From the NCBI GenBank assembly GCA_902788275.1, contig CADAJV010000010.1, positions 1 to 43,641 on the forward strand: DNA of 43,641 nucleotides, given 5' to 3'. The DNA comes from an uncultured Bacteroidales bacterium (GTDB lineage Bacteria; Bacteroidota; Bacteroidia; Bacteroidales; Bacteroidaceae). This document shows positions 1 to 15,276 of this stretch, one piece after another; position 1 is the first letter of the stretch, and each line of letters begins with the position of its first letter. Position numbers and translations under genes: made by a program. The notes beneath the pieces are model-generated. The model was not told the origin of the DNA. It saw only the letters and a list, made by a program, of their open reading frames with translations, and did no database searches.

Positions 1-12
1 GCATACGTTGTT

Positions 13-157
13 ATCATACGCCCCCGGCCCTATGGGCCACCCCCTCTATCTTAGAGGGGGAGTCTGCAAGCCGTTGGACATGAGACAAATAGGTATGACA
101 GACTTGACTCTCCCTCTAAGATAGAGGGAGTACCCCGAAGGGGGGAGGGCGTATGAT
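13..157. repeat. Long imperfect palindrome with nested hairpins
   Basis: Arms at about 13-64 and 105-157 are reverse complements of each other with several substitutions. Both begin with ATCATACGCCC and both contain CCCTCTATCTTAGAGGG, which is itself a hairpin with a 3-nt loop. The left arm also holds GGCCC-TAT-GGGCC and the right arm a C-rich/G-rich hairpin (TACCCCGAAGGGGG). Such nested palindromes resemble REP/BIME-type intergenic elements. It lies downstream of the minus-strand operon ending at 299, so it could also act as an mRNA 3'-end structure. No ORF is apparent here. Confidence 0.75.
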
Positions 158-163
158 ACTAAC

Positions 164-181
164 TTTCCCCGGACACCAATA
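164..181 (+). repeat. 18-bp motif, left copy of the edge inverted repeat
   Basis: TTTCCCCGGACACCAATA here is the exact reverse complement of 43544-43561. Both copies are followed, on the side facing the genes, by AT-rich sequence and then by arrays of 21-bp repeats. This suggests the 18-mer is one end of a dispersed modular repeat. Confidence 0.8.
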
Positions 182-184
182 AAT

Positions 185-289
185 TCTAATCGCGCCAAAG
201 TCAAAACTAATCGCGCCGAAACTGACTATCTCGGCGCGATTAAAATTTTTCCCTGCGCGATTAGAATTTTTCTTCTCGCGATTGGATTA
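185..289. repeat. Array of five 21-bp degenerate repeats
   Basis: Units start at 185, 206, 227, 248 and 269. The first two carry CTAATCGCGCC. The last three carry the opposite orientation, (G/T)CGCGATT(A/G). The array changes orientation in its middle, creating the hairpin at 208-242. It stops about 10 bp short of the stop codon of the 2803-aa gene. The same unit length recurs in four other arrays at the far right of the window. Confidence 0.8.
208..242 (-). terminator. Perfect 12-bp stem-loop downstream of the 2803-aa gene
   Basis: TAATCGCGCCGA (208-219) and TCGGCGCGATTA (231-242) are perfect inverted repeats around an 11-nt loop. The hairpin lies about 57 bp past the stop codon and is plausible as a transcript 3' end for the minus-strand operon. 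There is no strong T-run directly after it, so a role in termination rather than in the repeat array is inferred. Confidence 0.5.
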
Positions 290-298
290 CGGCTTCTC

Positions 299-8710
<8,412 letters not shown>

Positions 8711-8722
8711 AGCTATTCCTGT

Positions 8723-11700
8723 TTACTTGATGATTACCTTTTTACCGTTCACGATTAGGATGCCCTTAGGTAATTGAGAGTTGATAATTGATAGTTGATA
8801 ATTGATTTTGCGGCCTTGGAGGTCGTAGGCTGATTGATCATTACCAACTCCTAACTCCTCACTCCTAACTCCTGACTCATCTATTCCCGTGAGAAGCTGG
8901 GCTTCAGGATTGTTGAGAGCGACTGTTATATCCTGAGCATCTTCATCTACAAGCATGGCGTGGCTGATGGTGCTGCCATCAGCTACGTTGCCTAGAACGG
9001 TCTCACCCGTCGGCAGCGTCTTACCCGATATGTCGTAGATGACGAGATGCAACTGTCCGTCGTCCTGTGTATGCTGACCCACAGCCATACGCGTCGTTTC
9101 CATGAATGAAGGTGATGTCAGCACGATGTCGAGAGCTGCAATGGGCTGAGCAGTGTTGAGTATCAGCTTGCCATCGCTGCAATAGAGGCTGGCTGCATAG
9201 GTGTCGGTTGAAGCCTGCTTCTTGCTGCTCTTAGAGCCTGCACCCGTCGGGATATCGTTGGTGAGCAAGAGGTCAACTTGCTGCACAACATCCAGCACAT
9301 TGATGCCGTTGTCGGCATTCAGGTCGCCGGCAGTGAAATTGTAGCGGTTGTAGTCGCCGTAACCATCACGGAACAGATAGTTGATGGTCTGCTGGAGGTC
9401 GCTGACATTGATTGCCCCGTTGAAGTCCACATCGCCCATGTCGTAGATAAACACGGCATTGAAGTTTGTGGTCTTGTTCTTAGAGTCGGTGTAGCTGCAT
9501 TTTGCAATGTCGCCCGAAGCGCCCTTCCACAGACAATAGCCCGTAATGTCAAAGTCGTTAGAACCGTTGTAGTTTACCGTAAAGGAGCTCCAGTTAGTCT
9601 GGCTCTGCACACCTATTTTAATATTATCCGCGTACGTGCGCGCGATGGGGTTATAGAAGATGATGCTCGGCAACGTGGAGAAGAATCCCGAGTCAGTCAT
9701 GTCGCGCAGATCGACGGTCGCCACGATGTCAGTGATGGTCTGGTTGCTGATGTTCACGCTCTCCAGAGCCTCAGGCAATGCGGGCCACAGGGTGGAGAAG
9801 CGGTTTTCATGCACGTCGAGCGTCTTGAGGGACGGCAGCGCATTGGCGAGTGTCGAGATATTGCCCTCGAGCTTGTTGCGCTGCAAGTCGAGGTATTCGA
9901 GCGTGGGGCTGAGTGTCCTGCCACTGGCGAGCCACTCCTCCACCTTGTCGCTTATATTGCCATAGAACTCCACGTTGGCAAACTCAATCTTCTTAACTTG
10001 CGGTAGGGCGAAGATGCTGACGGGTGTCTCGTTGGCGTTGAGGTTGTAGAGACTGGTGCCGGTGCCGAGATTGATTTCCTGCACATGGCCATTGTTCCAT
10101 TTCACGCCAAAAATGCCGACTGCCGACTCTTTCACTCCTTCAATCAGCTGCCAGTTGGCTTTGGCGCCGCCACCGCCGTTACCCGTCCAAGTAGATTTCT
10201 GCTTTGTAAAGTCGTAGGTCTTGCTGTAGAAGTCCCAAAGCAGGGCGAAGTCCTCGTCGGCAATCTCTTTGACAGTCAAGGTGCCTACCTCATTGAATGT
10301 TGCCGGCAGGTAGTAAGGACCTTCCTCAAACTCCAGCGAGATGGTGTAGTTGCCGCCTGCCGAGGGAAGGGCTGTGGTGCGGTTGCCCTGGGCGTCGGTG
10401 TAGAATACGCGATAGTTGCCCATTCCCTCAAACCAATCTACATAAACAGCCTCGGGACTTCCCGAGAAGTATGTCTCTTTGTTCAGGCAGGTGAGGTGGA
10501 TGAGGTCTTGCGTCAATGTCTGCTTGGTGGACGGATAGCCTATTATGGTGCGGTTGTCCTGTACGTCGGGTGTCCAGGAAGTGCTGTTCTGGTAGCCAGC
10601 CTCCTGCCCTGACGGCACAAGCAGGCTGAATGACGGCTGGTACTGCCAGAAAACATGCTGGGCGGTGGAGGGCATGCTATTGCCCATGATGCCAACAGAC
10701 TTGAAGTTAGTGTTGGAAGAGGTCGCCGTGGTGTGGATAGCATATTGGCCGATGCTGGTCACGGTGGAAGGAATGTTGATATACTGCAGCCGCTCACAAT
10801 AGCCGAAGCAGGCGGTGCCGATGCTCTCCAATTTTTCGGGCAATCTGACATAGCGCAGTCCGCGGCAGTAGTCGAAAGCGTAGTCGCCGATAGATGTCAC
10901 ATTGTCGGGGATGTATATGGTCTGCAATGAGTCGCAGCCGTAGAAGGCATTGTCGCCGATGGAGGTAAGAGTGCCAGGCAACTCGATATTGCGCAGGCGC
11001 GGGCACTCACTGAACATATTAGCGGTTATGGTGGTCAGACCCGTCCGGGGCAGTGTCACTTTCACTAACTGAGCGCAGTGACCGAAGTGGCTGTCGCCGC
11101 TAAAGGTAAGCTGCGGCATATTCTGGGCGAAGGTAATAGTGCGCAGCGAGTCGCATGTCCAGAACGCGGCGTGGCCAAGGCTCTTGATAGTGGACGGGAG
11201 GGTGATGTGCTTGATTCGATCGCACTCGCGGAAAGCGTTCTTGCCTATGGTCTCCAGTCCCTCGGGGAGGGTGAGCGAGGGCAACATGGAATAGTGGTAA
11301 GCTTCCTCGCCGACGGTCTTGACGGTAGAAGGCAGAACGAGGCTGTCGAGGCTGAGGGTGTTATAGAAAGCGTAGGGCTCAACTGTCTGCAGATTAGCGG
11401 GGAGTGTGACTGTGTGCAGCTGCTTGCAGCTCATGCATGTCGCCCTAGGTATGGTGGTAAGGTCATTGGGGAAATGGACTGCGCAGAGTGAGTCGCAGTC
11501 GTCGAAGATATAGCCGCCCAGCGAAAGTAAGGAGAGGGGGTGAAAAGTGACGGCGGTAAGGCGGTTGCAGTTATAGAAAGCGTGCTCGCCAATGGACGTA
11601 AGGCTTTGCGGCAGAAGCACGGGTGCGGCAGAGAGGTCTTTGCTCTCGGCAAAGGTGTAGTTGCCTATAGTCTGCAGGCCGTCGGGGAGCTGCAGGTGAC

Positions 11701-13618
11701 GGATGTTGTTGTTGTAGAAAGCTTGCTCGCCGATGGTGGTCAGTGTGGTGGGGAACTGCACAGTGGTGAGTACCTTATTATTATAGAATGCATAAGGACG
11801 TATCTCGGCGACGTGTGTCCGGCTCAGGTCGATGGTCTCAAGCTTCTCGCAGCCGTAAAACATGCTGCGGGTGATGGTGCTGAGGTTATCGGGCAGCTTC
11901 ACACTCTTCAGGTTCTTCATCGTTGCGAACTGTGACTCGCCTGTCAGCGTAACATCGCCGTTGCCTAAGAAGGTAACGCTCTCTACTCCATCACAATTCG
12001 CGAAAGCATAAGAGCCGAGGGCGTTGAGGGCGGCAGGCAAGATAATTTTGTCAAGCAATTTGCAGCCATTAAAGGCATCGTCGCCTATGGAGGTCACTCC
12101 GGAGGGTATGTCGATAGTGGGCAGGCTGCTGCATTGATAGCATAATCTGGGTCCGATGGTAGTCAGCGTGGAGGGCAGCTCCAGCGACTCCATCGCCTTG
12201 CACCCCCAGAACACGCTCTGACCAAGGGTGGTGATGCCCTCTGGCACACGTAAGGATGTCAGTCCCTCACAATTGTCGAAGGCATTACGGCCTATGGTCG
12301 TCATGGTGGCAGGCTGCATTTCCACGGTTGCCAACTGTTTGCAGTATTGGAAAGCATACTCATCAATCACCGTCACATTGGAGGGGATGGTGATGGAAGG
12401 CAGAGTCCTACAGTTGGCGAAGGCGTATGTGCCGATGGTGGTCAGCGTGGAGGGCAGCACGACGCTCTTTAAGGCATCGTCCTCATAAAAGACTCCGCGC
12501 GCAAGAGTTGTAATACCCTCTGGCAGGGTGACAGAGCGAAGACTGTCACAATATGACAAAAAGTCGCGCGGCACCGTAGTCATGCTACTGGGAATAGTAA
12601 TCGAGGTCAGTCCGCTGCCTGAGAACACATACTCGCCTGCCGTCTCCAACGACGCCAGGTCGATGCTCGTCAGCGACTTGCAATAGCGGAACGCCTCGTC
12701 GCCAAGCCTCTTCAGCGTGGGAGGTAAGGTGATGGAGGTTAGCGACTCGCACTGATAGAAGAGTGCTCTGGGCGTGGAGGTCAGCTGGGTTTTCTCAAAG
12801 TTGTTGACCGTCTGCAGGGCCTTGCAATAGGCAAAAGCATCCGACCCTAACGCAGTGAGCGATGAGGGAAGCGTGACAGAGGTCAGCGACTCGCAACTAC
12901 AAAAAGCATTCTCGCCGATGGTCTGCACCATGGACGGCAGCTGCATTGTGGTAAGGGCCTTACACTGGAAGAAAGCGTATGGGTAGATGTTCGTCACCTG
13001 GGTGGAGGCGAGGTTGACATTCTCCATCGATGCATTGCCGTAGAACATGCTTCGGCTCAGCATACTCAAGTTGGCAGGCAGCGTAATGCTCTTCAGACTG
13101 TACATACCGCTAAAATGCGACTCTCCCTGCAGAGTGACATCGCCGCCGCCAAGGAAGGTGACATTTTTCACTGCCTCGCAATGAGAGAAGGCATAGGTGC
13201 CGAGCGAGGTGAGCGTGGCAGGCAGCGTAATGTCGCCGCCCAACTGCTTGCAGTTATAGAAGGAATAGCTGCCGATGCTTGTCACCGCTGACGGGATATT
13301 AACGGACGTCAAGCTGCTACAGTCATTGAACGCATTACTGCCGATAGTCTGCAGCCCGTCGGGCAGTTGAACAGATGTGATAAACTTTTTTCCTCCAAAG
13401 ACGTTTGAGCCGATGGACTTGACCTGATAGGTCGTGCCCTCGACTGTGACGGTCTGCGGAATGGTAATGTTCGGAGTACCCTGATACAGACAACTCTTCA
13501 CCGTAGCCGAGCCGTCATCGTTGAGCACATAGCGCAACGAGTCGATATCTACCTCCGTGGCACCGCGTGCAGCACCTGCTGCCAACAATGCAATCAGTAA
13601 AATAATTTTAGATTTCAT
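8723..13618 (-). CDS. BspA-family leucine-rich repeat surface protein with dockerin-like module
   Basis: A 1631-aa protein with a short signal peptide (ending AAGAARG). About 39 BspA-type LRR_5 units (SIGxxAFxxCxxL) fill residues 60-970. A sugar-binding or Ig-like stretch (about 1050-1115) and a short run of ordinary LRRs (LEYLDLQRNKLEGN) come next. Residues 1393-1456 form a dockerin-like pair of calcium loops, DVDFNGAINVSD and DLNADNGINVLD. A beta-sandwich-like region follows, then a type IX-type tail (AYDLQGRKIN, LPKGILIVNGKK). BspA-like proteins are known adhesins in oral and gut Bacteroidetes; binding to host or bacterial surfaces is inferred. It is the first gene of a pair with the 2803-aa protein. 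A block containing VTFLGxGDVTL recurs at about residues 153 and 549, with a weaker third copy near 829. Confidence 0.93.
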   Translation of the reverse strand: MKSKIILLIALLAAGAARGATEVDIDSLRYVLNDDGSATVKSCLYQGTPNITIPQTVTVEGTTYQVKSIGSNVFGGKKFITSVQLPDGLQTIGSNAFNDCSSLTSVNIPSAVTSIGSYSFYNCKQLGGDITLPATLTSLGTYAFSHCEAVKNVTFLGGGDVTLQGESHFSGMYSLKSITLPANLSMLSRSMFYGNASMENVNLASTQVTNIYPYAFFQCKALTTMQLPSMVQTIGENAFCSCESLTSVTLPSSLTALGSDAFAYCKALQTVNNFEKTQLTSTPRALFYQCESLTSITLPPTLKRLGDEAFRYCKSLTSIDLASLETAGEYVFSGSGLTSITIPSSMTTVPRDFLSYCDSLRSVTLPEGITTLARGVFYEDDALKSVVLPSTLTTIGTYAFANCRTLPSITIPSNVTVIDEYAFQYCKQLATVEMQPATMTTIGRNAFDNCEGLTSLRVPEGITTLGQSVFWGCKAMESLELPSTLTTIGPRLCYQCSSLPTIDIPSGVTSIGDDAFNGCKLLDKIILPAALNALGSYAFANCDGVESVTFLGNGDVTLTGESQFATMKNLKSVKLPDNLSTITRSMFYGCEKLETIDLSRTHVAEIRPYAFYNNKVLTTVQFPTTLTTIGEQAFYNNNIRHLQLPDGLQTIGNYTFAESKDLSAAPVLLPQSLTSIGEHAFYNCNRLTAVTFHPLSLLSLGGYIFDDCDSLCAVHFPNDLTTIPRATCMSCKQLHTVTLPANLQTVEPYAFYNTLSLDSLVLPSTVKTVGEEAYHYSMLPSLTLPEGLETIGKNAFRECDRIKHITLPSTIKSLGHAAFWTCDSLRTITFAQNMPQLTFSGDSHFGHCAQLVKVTLPRTGLTTITANMFSECPRLRNIELPGTLTSIGDNAFYGCDSLQTIYIPDNVTSIGDYAFDYCRGLRYVRLPEKLESIGTACFGYCERLQYINIPSTVTSIGQYAIHTTATSSNTNFKSVGIMGNSMPSTAQHVFWQYQPSFSLLVPSGQEAGYQNSTSWTPDVQDNRTIIGYPSTKQTLTQDLIHLTCLNKETYFSGSPEAVYVDWFEGMGNYRVFYTDAQGNRTTALPSAGGNYTISLEFEEGPYYLPATFNEVGTLTVKEIADEDFALLWDFYSKTYDFTKQKSTWTGNGGGGAKANWQLIEGVKESAVGIFGVKWNNGHVQEINLGTGTSLYNLNANETPVSIFALPQVKKIEFANVEFYGNISDKVEEWLASGRTLSPTLEYLDLQRNKLEGNISTLANALPSLKTLDVHENRFSTLWPALPEALESVNISNQTITDIVATVDLRDMTDSGFFSTLPSIIFYNPIARTYADNIKIGVQSQTNWSSFTVNYNGSNDFDITGYCLWKGASGDIAKCSYTDSKNKTTNFNAVFIYDMGDVDFNGAINVSDLQQTINYLFRDGYGDYNRYNFTAGDLNADNGINVLDVVQQVDLLLTNDIPTGAGSKSSKKQASTDTYAASLYCSDGKLILNTAQPIAALDIVLTSPSFMETTRMAVGQHTQDDGQLHLVIYDISGKTLPTGETVLGNVADGSTISHAMLVDEDAQDITVALNNPEAQLLTGIDESGVRSEELGVGNDQSAYDLQGRKINYQLSIINSQLPKGILIVNGKKVIIK
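8771..8807 (-). repeat. Short heptanucleotide repeat in the C-terminal tail of the LRR gene
   Basis: A 7-bp repeat of the GATAATT/GATAGTT type encodes INYQLSIINSQ between the two conserved halves of the tail (YDLQGRK and LPKG). The 2803-aa protein has a degenerate NSQSSTDKDQ at the equivalent point. Confidence 0.75.
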
Positions 13619-14065
13619 ATTCGATTTAATTAAATTGTTGCCGATTCAGTCGTAAGAATATTTGAAATTCTGTTGTAAAATTACGAAAAAAAAGACTGCA
13701 ACCATGCTACAAACAAGACATTTTGATGAACTGGCATCTGGGAGTGACGAACTAATGCCTAAATTGGATACCGAAGGCATCGCAAGCTGCTCGCCAGTGG
13801 TCGCGCCATCGACGTAGGAAGACATAAAAAGGGCAGCGAGAGCGGAGCAGAAAGAGCGAAGGCATCGCGACAACTGACAGAGTCTTCGCGATGCCTTCAG
13901 AATTGCCGCTTCGCTCTCAAAGGCTCCTTCAAGTTTCGCTCCGGCTTCGCCGACAGCGAAAGAGCCTTTTCGCGATACCTTCGGTATTCAAAATTTTCTC
14001 TCCTCCTTTTTTCTGTTCGTCAAAGGTGAAAGGCTATTCGCCGGGAGCCTTGTACTCCGTTTCTT
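13619..14065. other. Intergenic stretch with short hairpins, no convincing gene
   Basis: About 450 bp upstream of the BspA-like gene. It holds variants of ATACCGAAGG(C/T)ATCGCGA at several places and a perfect hairpin at 13858-13898. A motif ACTGACAGAGTCTTCGCGA and CGGCTTCGCCGAC recur near 43490-43525. A weak TAATTTTA at 13676-13683 (minus strand) is the nearest thing to a -7 box for the BspA-like gene, but no well-placed -33 element was found. Short ORFs here have atypical composition and are not called. Confidence 0.6.
13858..13898. repeat. Perfect 13-bp stem-loop
   Basis: GAAGGCATCGCGA (13858-13870) pairs with TCGCGATGCCTTC (13886-13898) around a 15-nt loop containing CTGACAGAG. The hairpin lies in the stretch upstream of the BspA-like gene. 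Related sequence occurs near the right edge, so it is probably a dispersed palindromic element. Confidence 0.75.
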
Positions 14066-14320
14066 TCACTTTATTCCCCTTTCATTGAGTGCGCGGACAT
14101 ACCTGGCGGCATTCTGCAGGTGCTCGCCATAGGTGGAGGCAAAGGCATGGGTGCCACTGAAGTCGCTATTGGCGCACATGTAGAAATAGTCATGGGTCTC
14201 ATGGTTGAGCACCAGCTCGGGCCAAGCTTCCTGCAGGCCGAAGTGAGCAACGGCATAAAGCATGACACCTACCGAAAGCACACCAGCCACAGCAGTAATG
14301 CCAATGTCAATGGTCAATCG
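14066..14320 (-). pseudogene. Chimeric remnant: 5' part of the small membrane-protein gene fused to the 3' end of an mltG gene
   Basis: Read on the minus strand, [20 protein letters not shown]...PELVLN matches residues 13-47 of the membrane protein at 27540-28103. It runs in frame into [20 protein letters not shown]...ALNERGIK, which matches the last 45 residues of MltG (28553-29578). The junction falls at a VLN shared by both parents (GTGCTCAA versus GTGCTTAA). The first part is about 95% identical to its parent. The second is about 84% identical, with mostly synonymous changes and only four amino-acid differences. It lacks a normal start and most of both proteins, so a functional product is unlikely. 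The two parents are on opposite strands today, so a simple deletion cannot explain the fusion. Confidence 0.85.
14205..14308. repeat. 104-bp direct repeat, left copy
   Basis: It matches 27964-28067 at about 99 of 104 positions, in the same orientation. The two copies bracket the lipoprotein, the 3664-aa giant, the 47-aa ORF and the fimbrillin-like gene. This copy forms the first half of the chimeric remnant. Confidence 0.88.
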
Positions 14321-14360
14321 TAAATGGTGAGCCGGGGGCGTATAAGAGTAACTTTTACCC

Positions 14361-14419
14361 CACAGCAACGAAAAGCCAATCCCACTGACCTGTAGCTATG
14401 GATCAGCGGGATTGCTGTG
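14361..14419 (-). terminator. Stem-loop terminator after the lipoprotein gene
   Basis: On the minus strand AATCCCGCTGATCC pairs with GGTCAGTGGGATT around a short loop, followed by GGCTTTTCG. CACAGCAA/TTGCTGTG can extend the stem outward. It lies about 40-100 bp past the stop codon at 14459 and is a reasonable end for the adhesin transcript. Confidence 0.6.
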
Positions 14420-14458
14420 ATGGTAAGTATTATACTGGCTGTTATCCTTTAGGCTGAA

Positions 14459-15217
14459 CTAAAGGCTTACGGCATGGTCTATGGTGAACAGCCGTTTTGT
14501 TGAAGCATAGTAATACTTCAGCGTCAGCGACTCCCCCGCTCTGCGGCCATAGACGACTAGTGGGGTGACTCCCGAAGCTGTAAGGGTTGCCATGCCCCTG
14601 CACTCTTCACCTGCGAAGGCTGCCACCATGTTGCCTGCAACTGTGGGTATGCCGGCCTTGGACAGTATGCCCTCCACGTCCACGGTCTTGACTACGGGAT
14701 ACTTTGACGAGCCTCTGGTGAACGGAGGTATGTAGTCCTCTTCTATGCCGGTACTCTCGTCAGTGTCCAGGGTGATATCGTCAGACAGGGTGAAGATGTG
14801 ATGCAGTTTCTCGTTGTAGTATTGCAGCGACATGGTCACAGTCTCAGTGCCTGTCTCGTTGCCATAAGCTTTCATCAGGAAAGTGTCATAGCCAGTCTGA
14901 CTGCCCCCCATGAAGACAGCAGGCTTGGCCAATCCGCGCAGTTCGCCGTTTACAAAGAGCGCCATCATATCATCCTTGGAGACGAAGGGTTGCAATGCCT
15001 CTTCAATTTTCACCATCAGGATGGTCCAGTTTTCATAGAGGCTTGCGTCGGGGGCCGTCCAGTTGGGACGCTCCTGATTGTTGCTCCAGTCTATCTGCCA
15101 GTCGGGAGTCTCATTGATTGTGGTCTCCTTGTAAGCGGCATTGTTGTCATCGTCGCTGCTGCAAGCCCCAAGTATGAGGCTTGCGAGCAAAGCGAACATT
15201 AATTTAATTCTATTCAT
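14459..15217 (-). CDS. Surface lipoprotein with two AF-x-GE-x-RG-type modules
   Basis: A 252-aa protein. The start is set at 15217 because MNRIKLMFALLASLILGAC is a clear lipoprotein signal (lipobox LGAC) followed by SSDDDNN; an upstream in-frame start would run back into the giant gene. After the Asp-rich linker come two related modules: MMALFVNGELRGLAKP...YDTFLMKAYGN and MVAAFAGEECRGMATL...PLVVYGRR. The same type of module occurs near the C-termini of the 3664-aa and 2803-aa proteins. The gene begins 59 bp after the giant's stop codon and is probably its operon partner. A role as a lipid-anchored surface component that works with the giant is inferred. No Pfam name can be given with certainty. 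Confidence 0.88.
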   Translation of the reverse strand: MNRIKLMFALLASLILGACSSDDDNNAAYKETTINETPDWQIDWSNNQERPNWTAPDASLYENWTILMVKIEEALQPFVSKDDMMALFVNGELRGLAKPAVFMGGSQTGYDTFLMKAYGNETGTETVTMSLQYYNEKLHHIFTLSDDITLDTDESTGIEEDYIPPFTRGSSKYPVVKTVDVEGILSKAGIPTVAGNMVAAFAGEECRGMATLTASGVTPLVVYGRRAGESLTLKYYYASTKRLFTIDHAVSL

Positions 15218-15276
15218 AATTATTTGATGAGTTTTTATTTGTTTTGTTAAGACCTTGAGCTTGCTCCATTCGTTGC

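Noticed and set aside
13646-13873. 75-aa minus-strand ORF upstream of the BspA-like gene
   Set aside because: It covers hairpin and repeat sequence, has no recognisable domain, and overlaps the region expected to hold the promoter.
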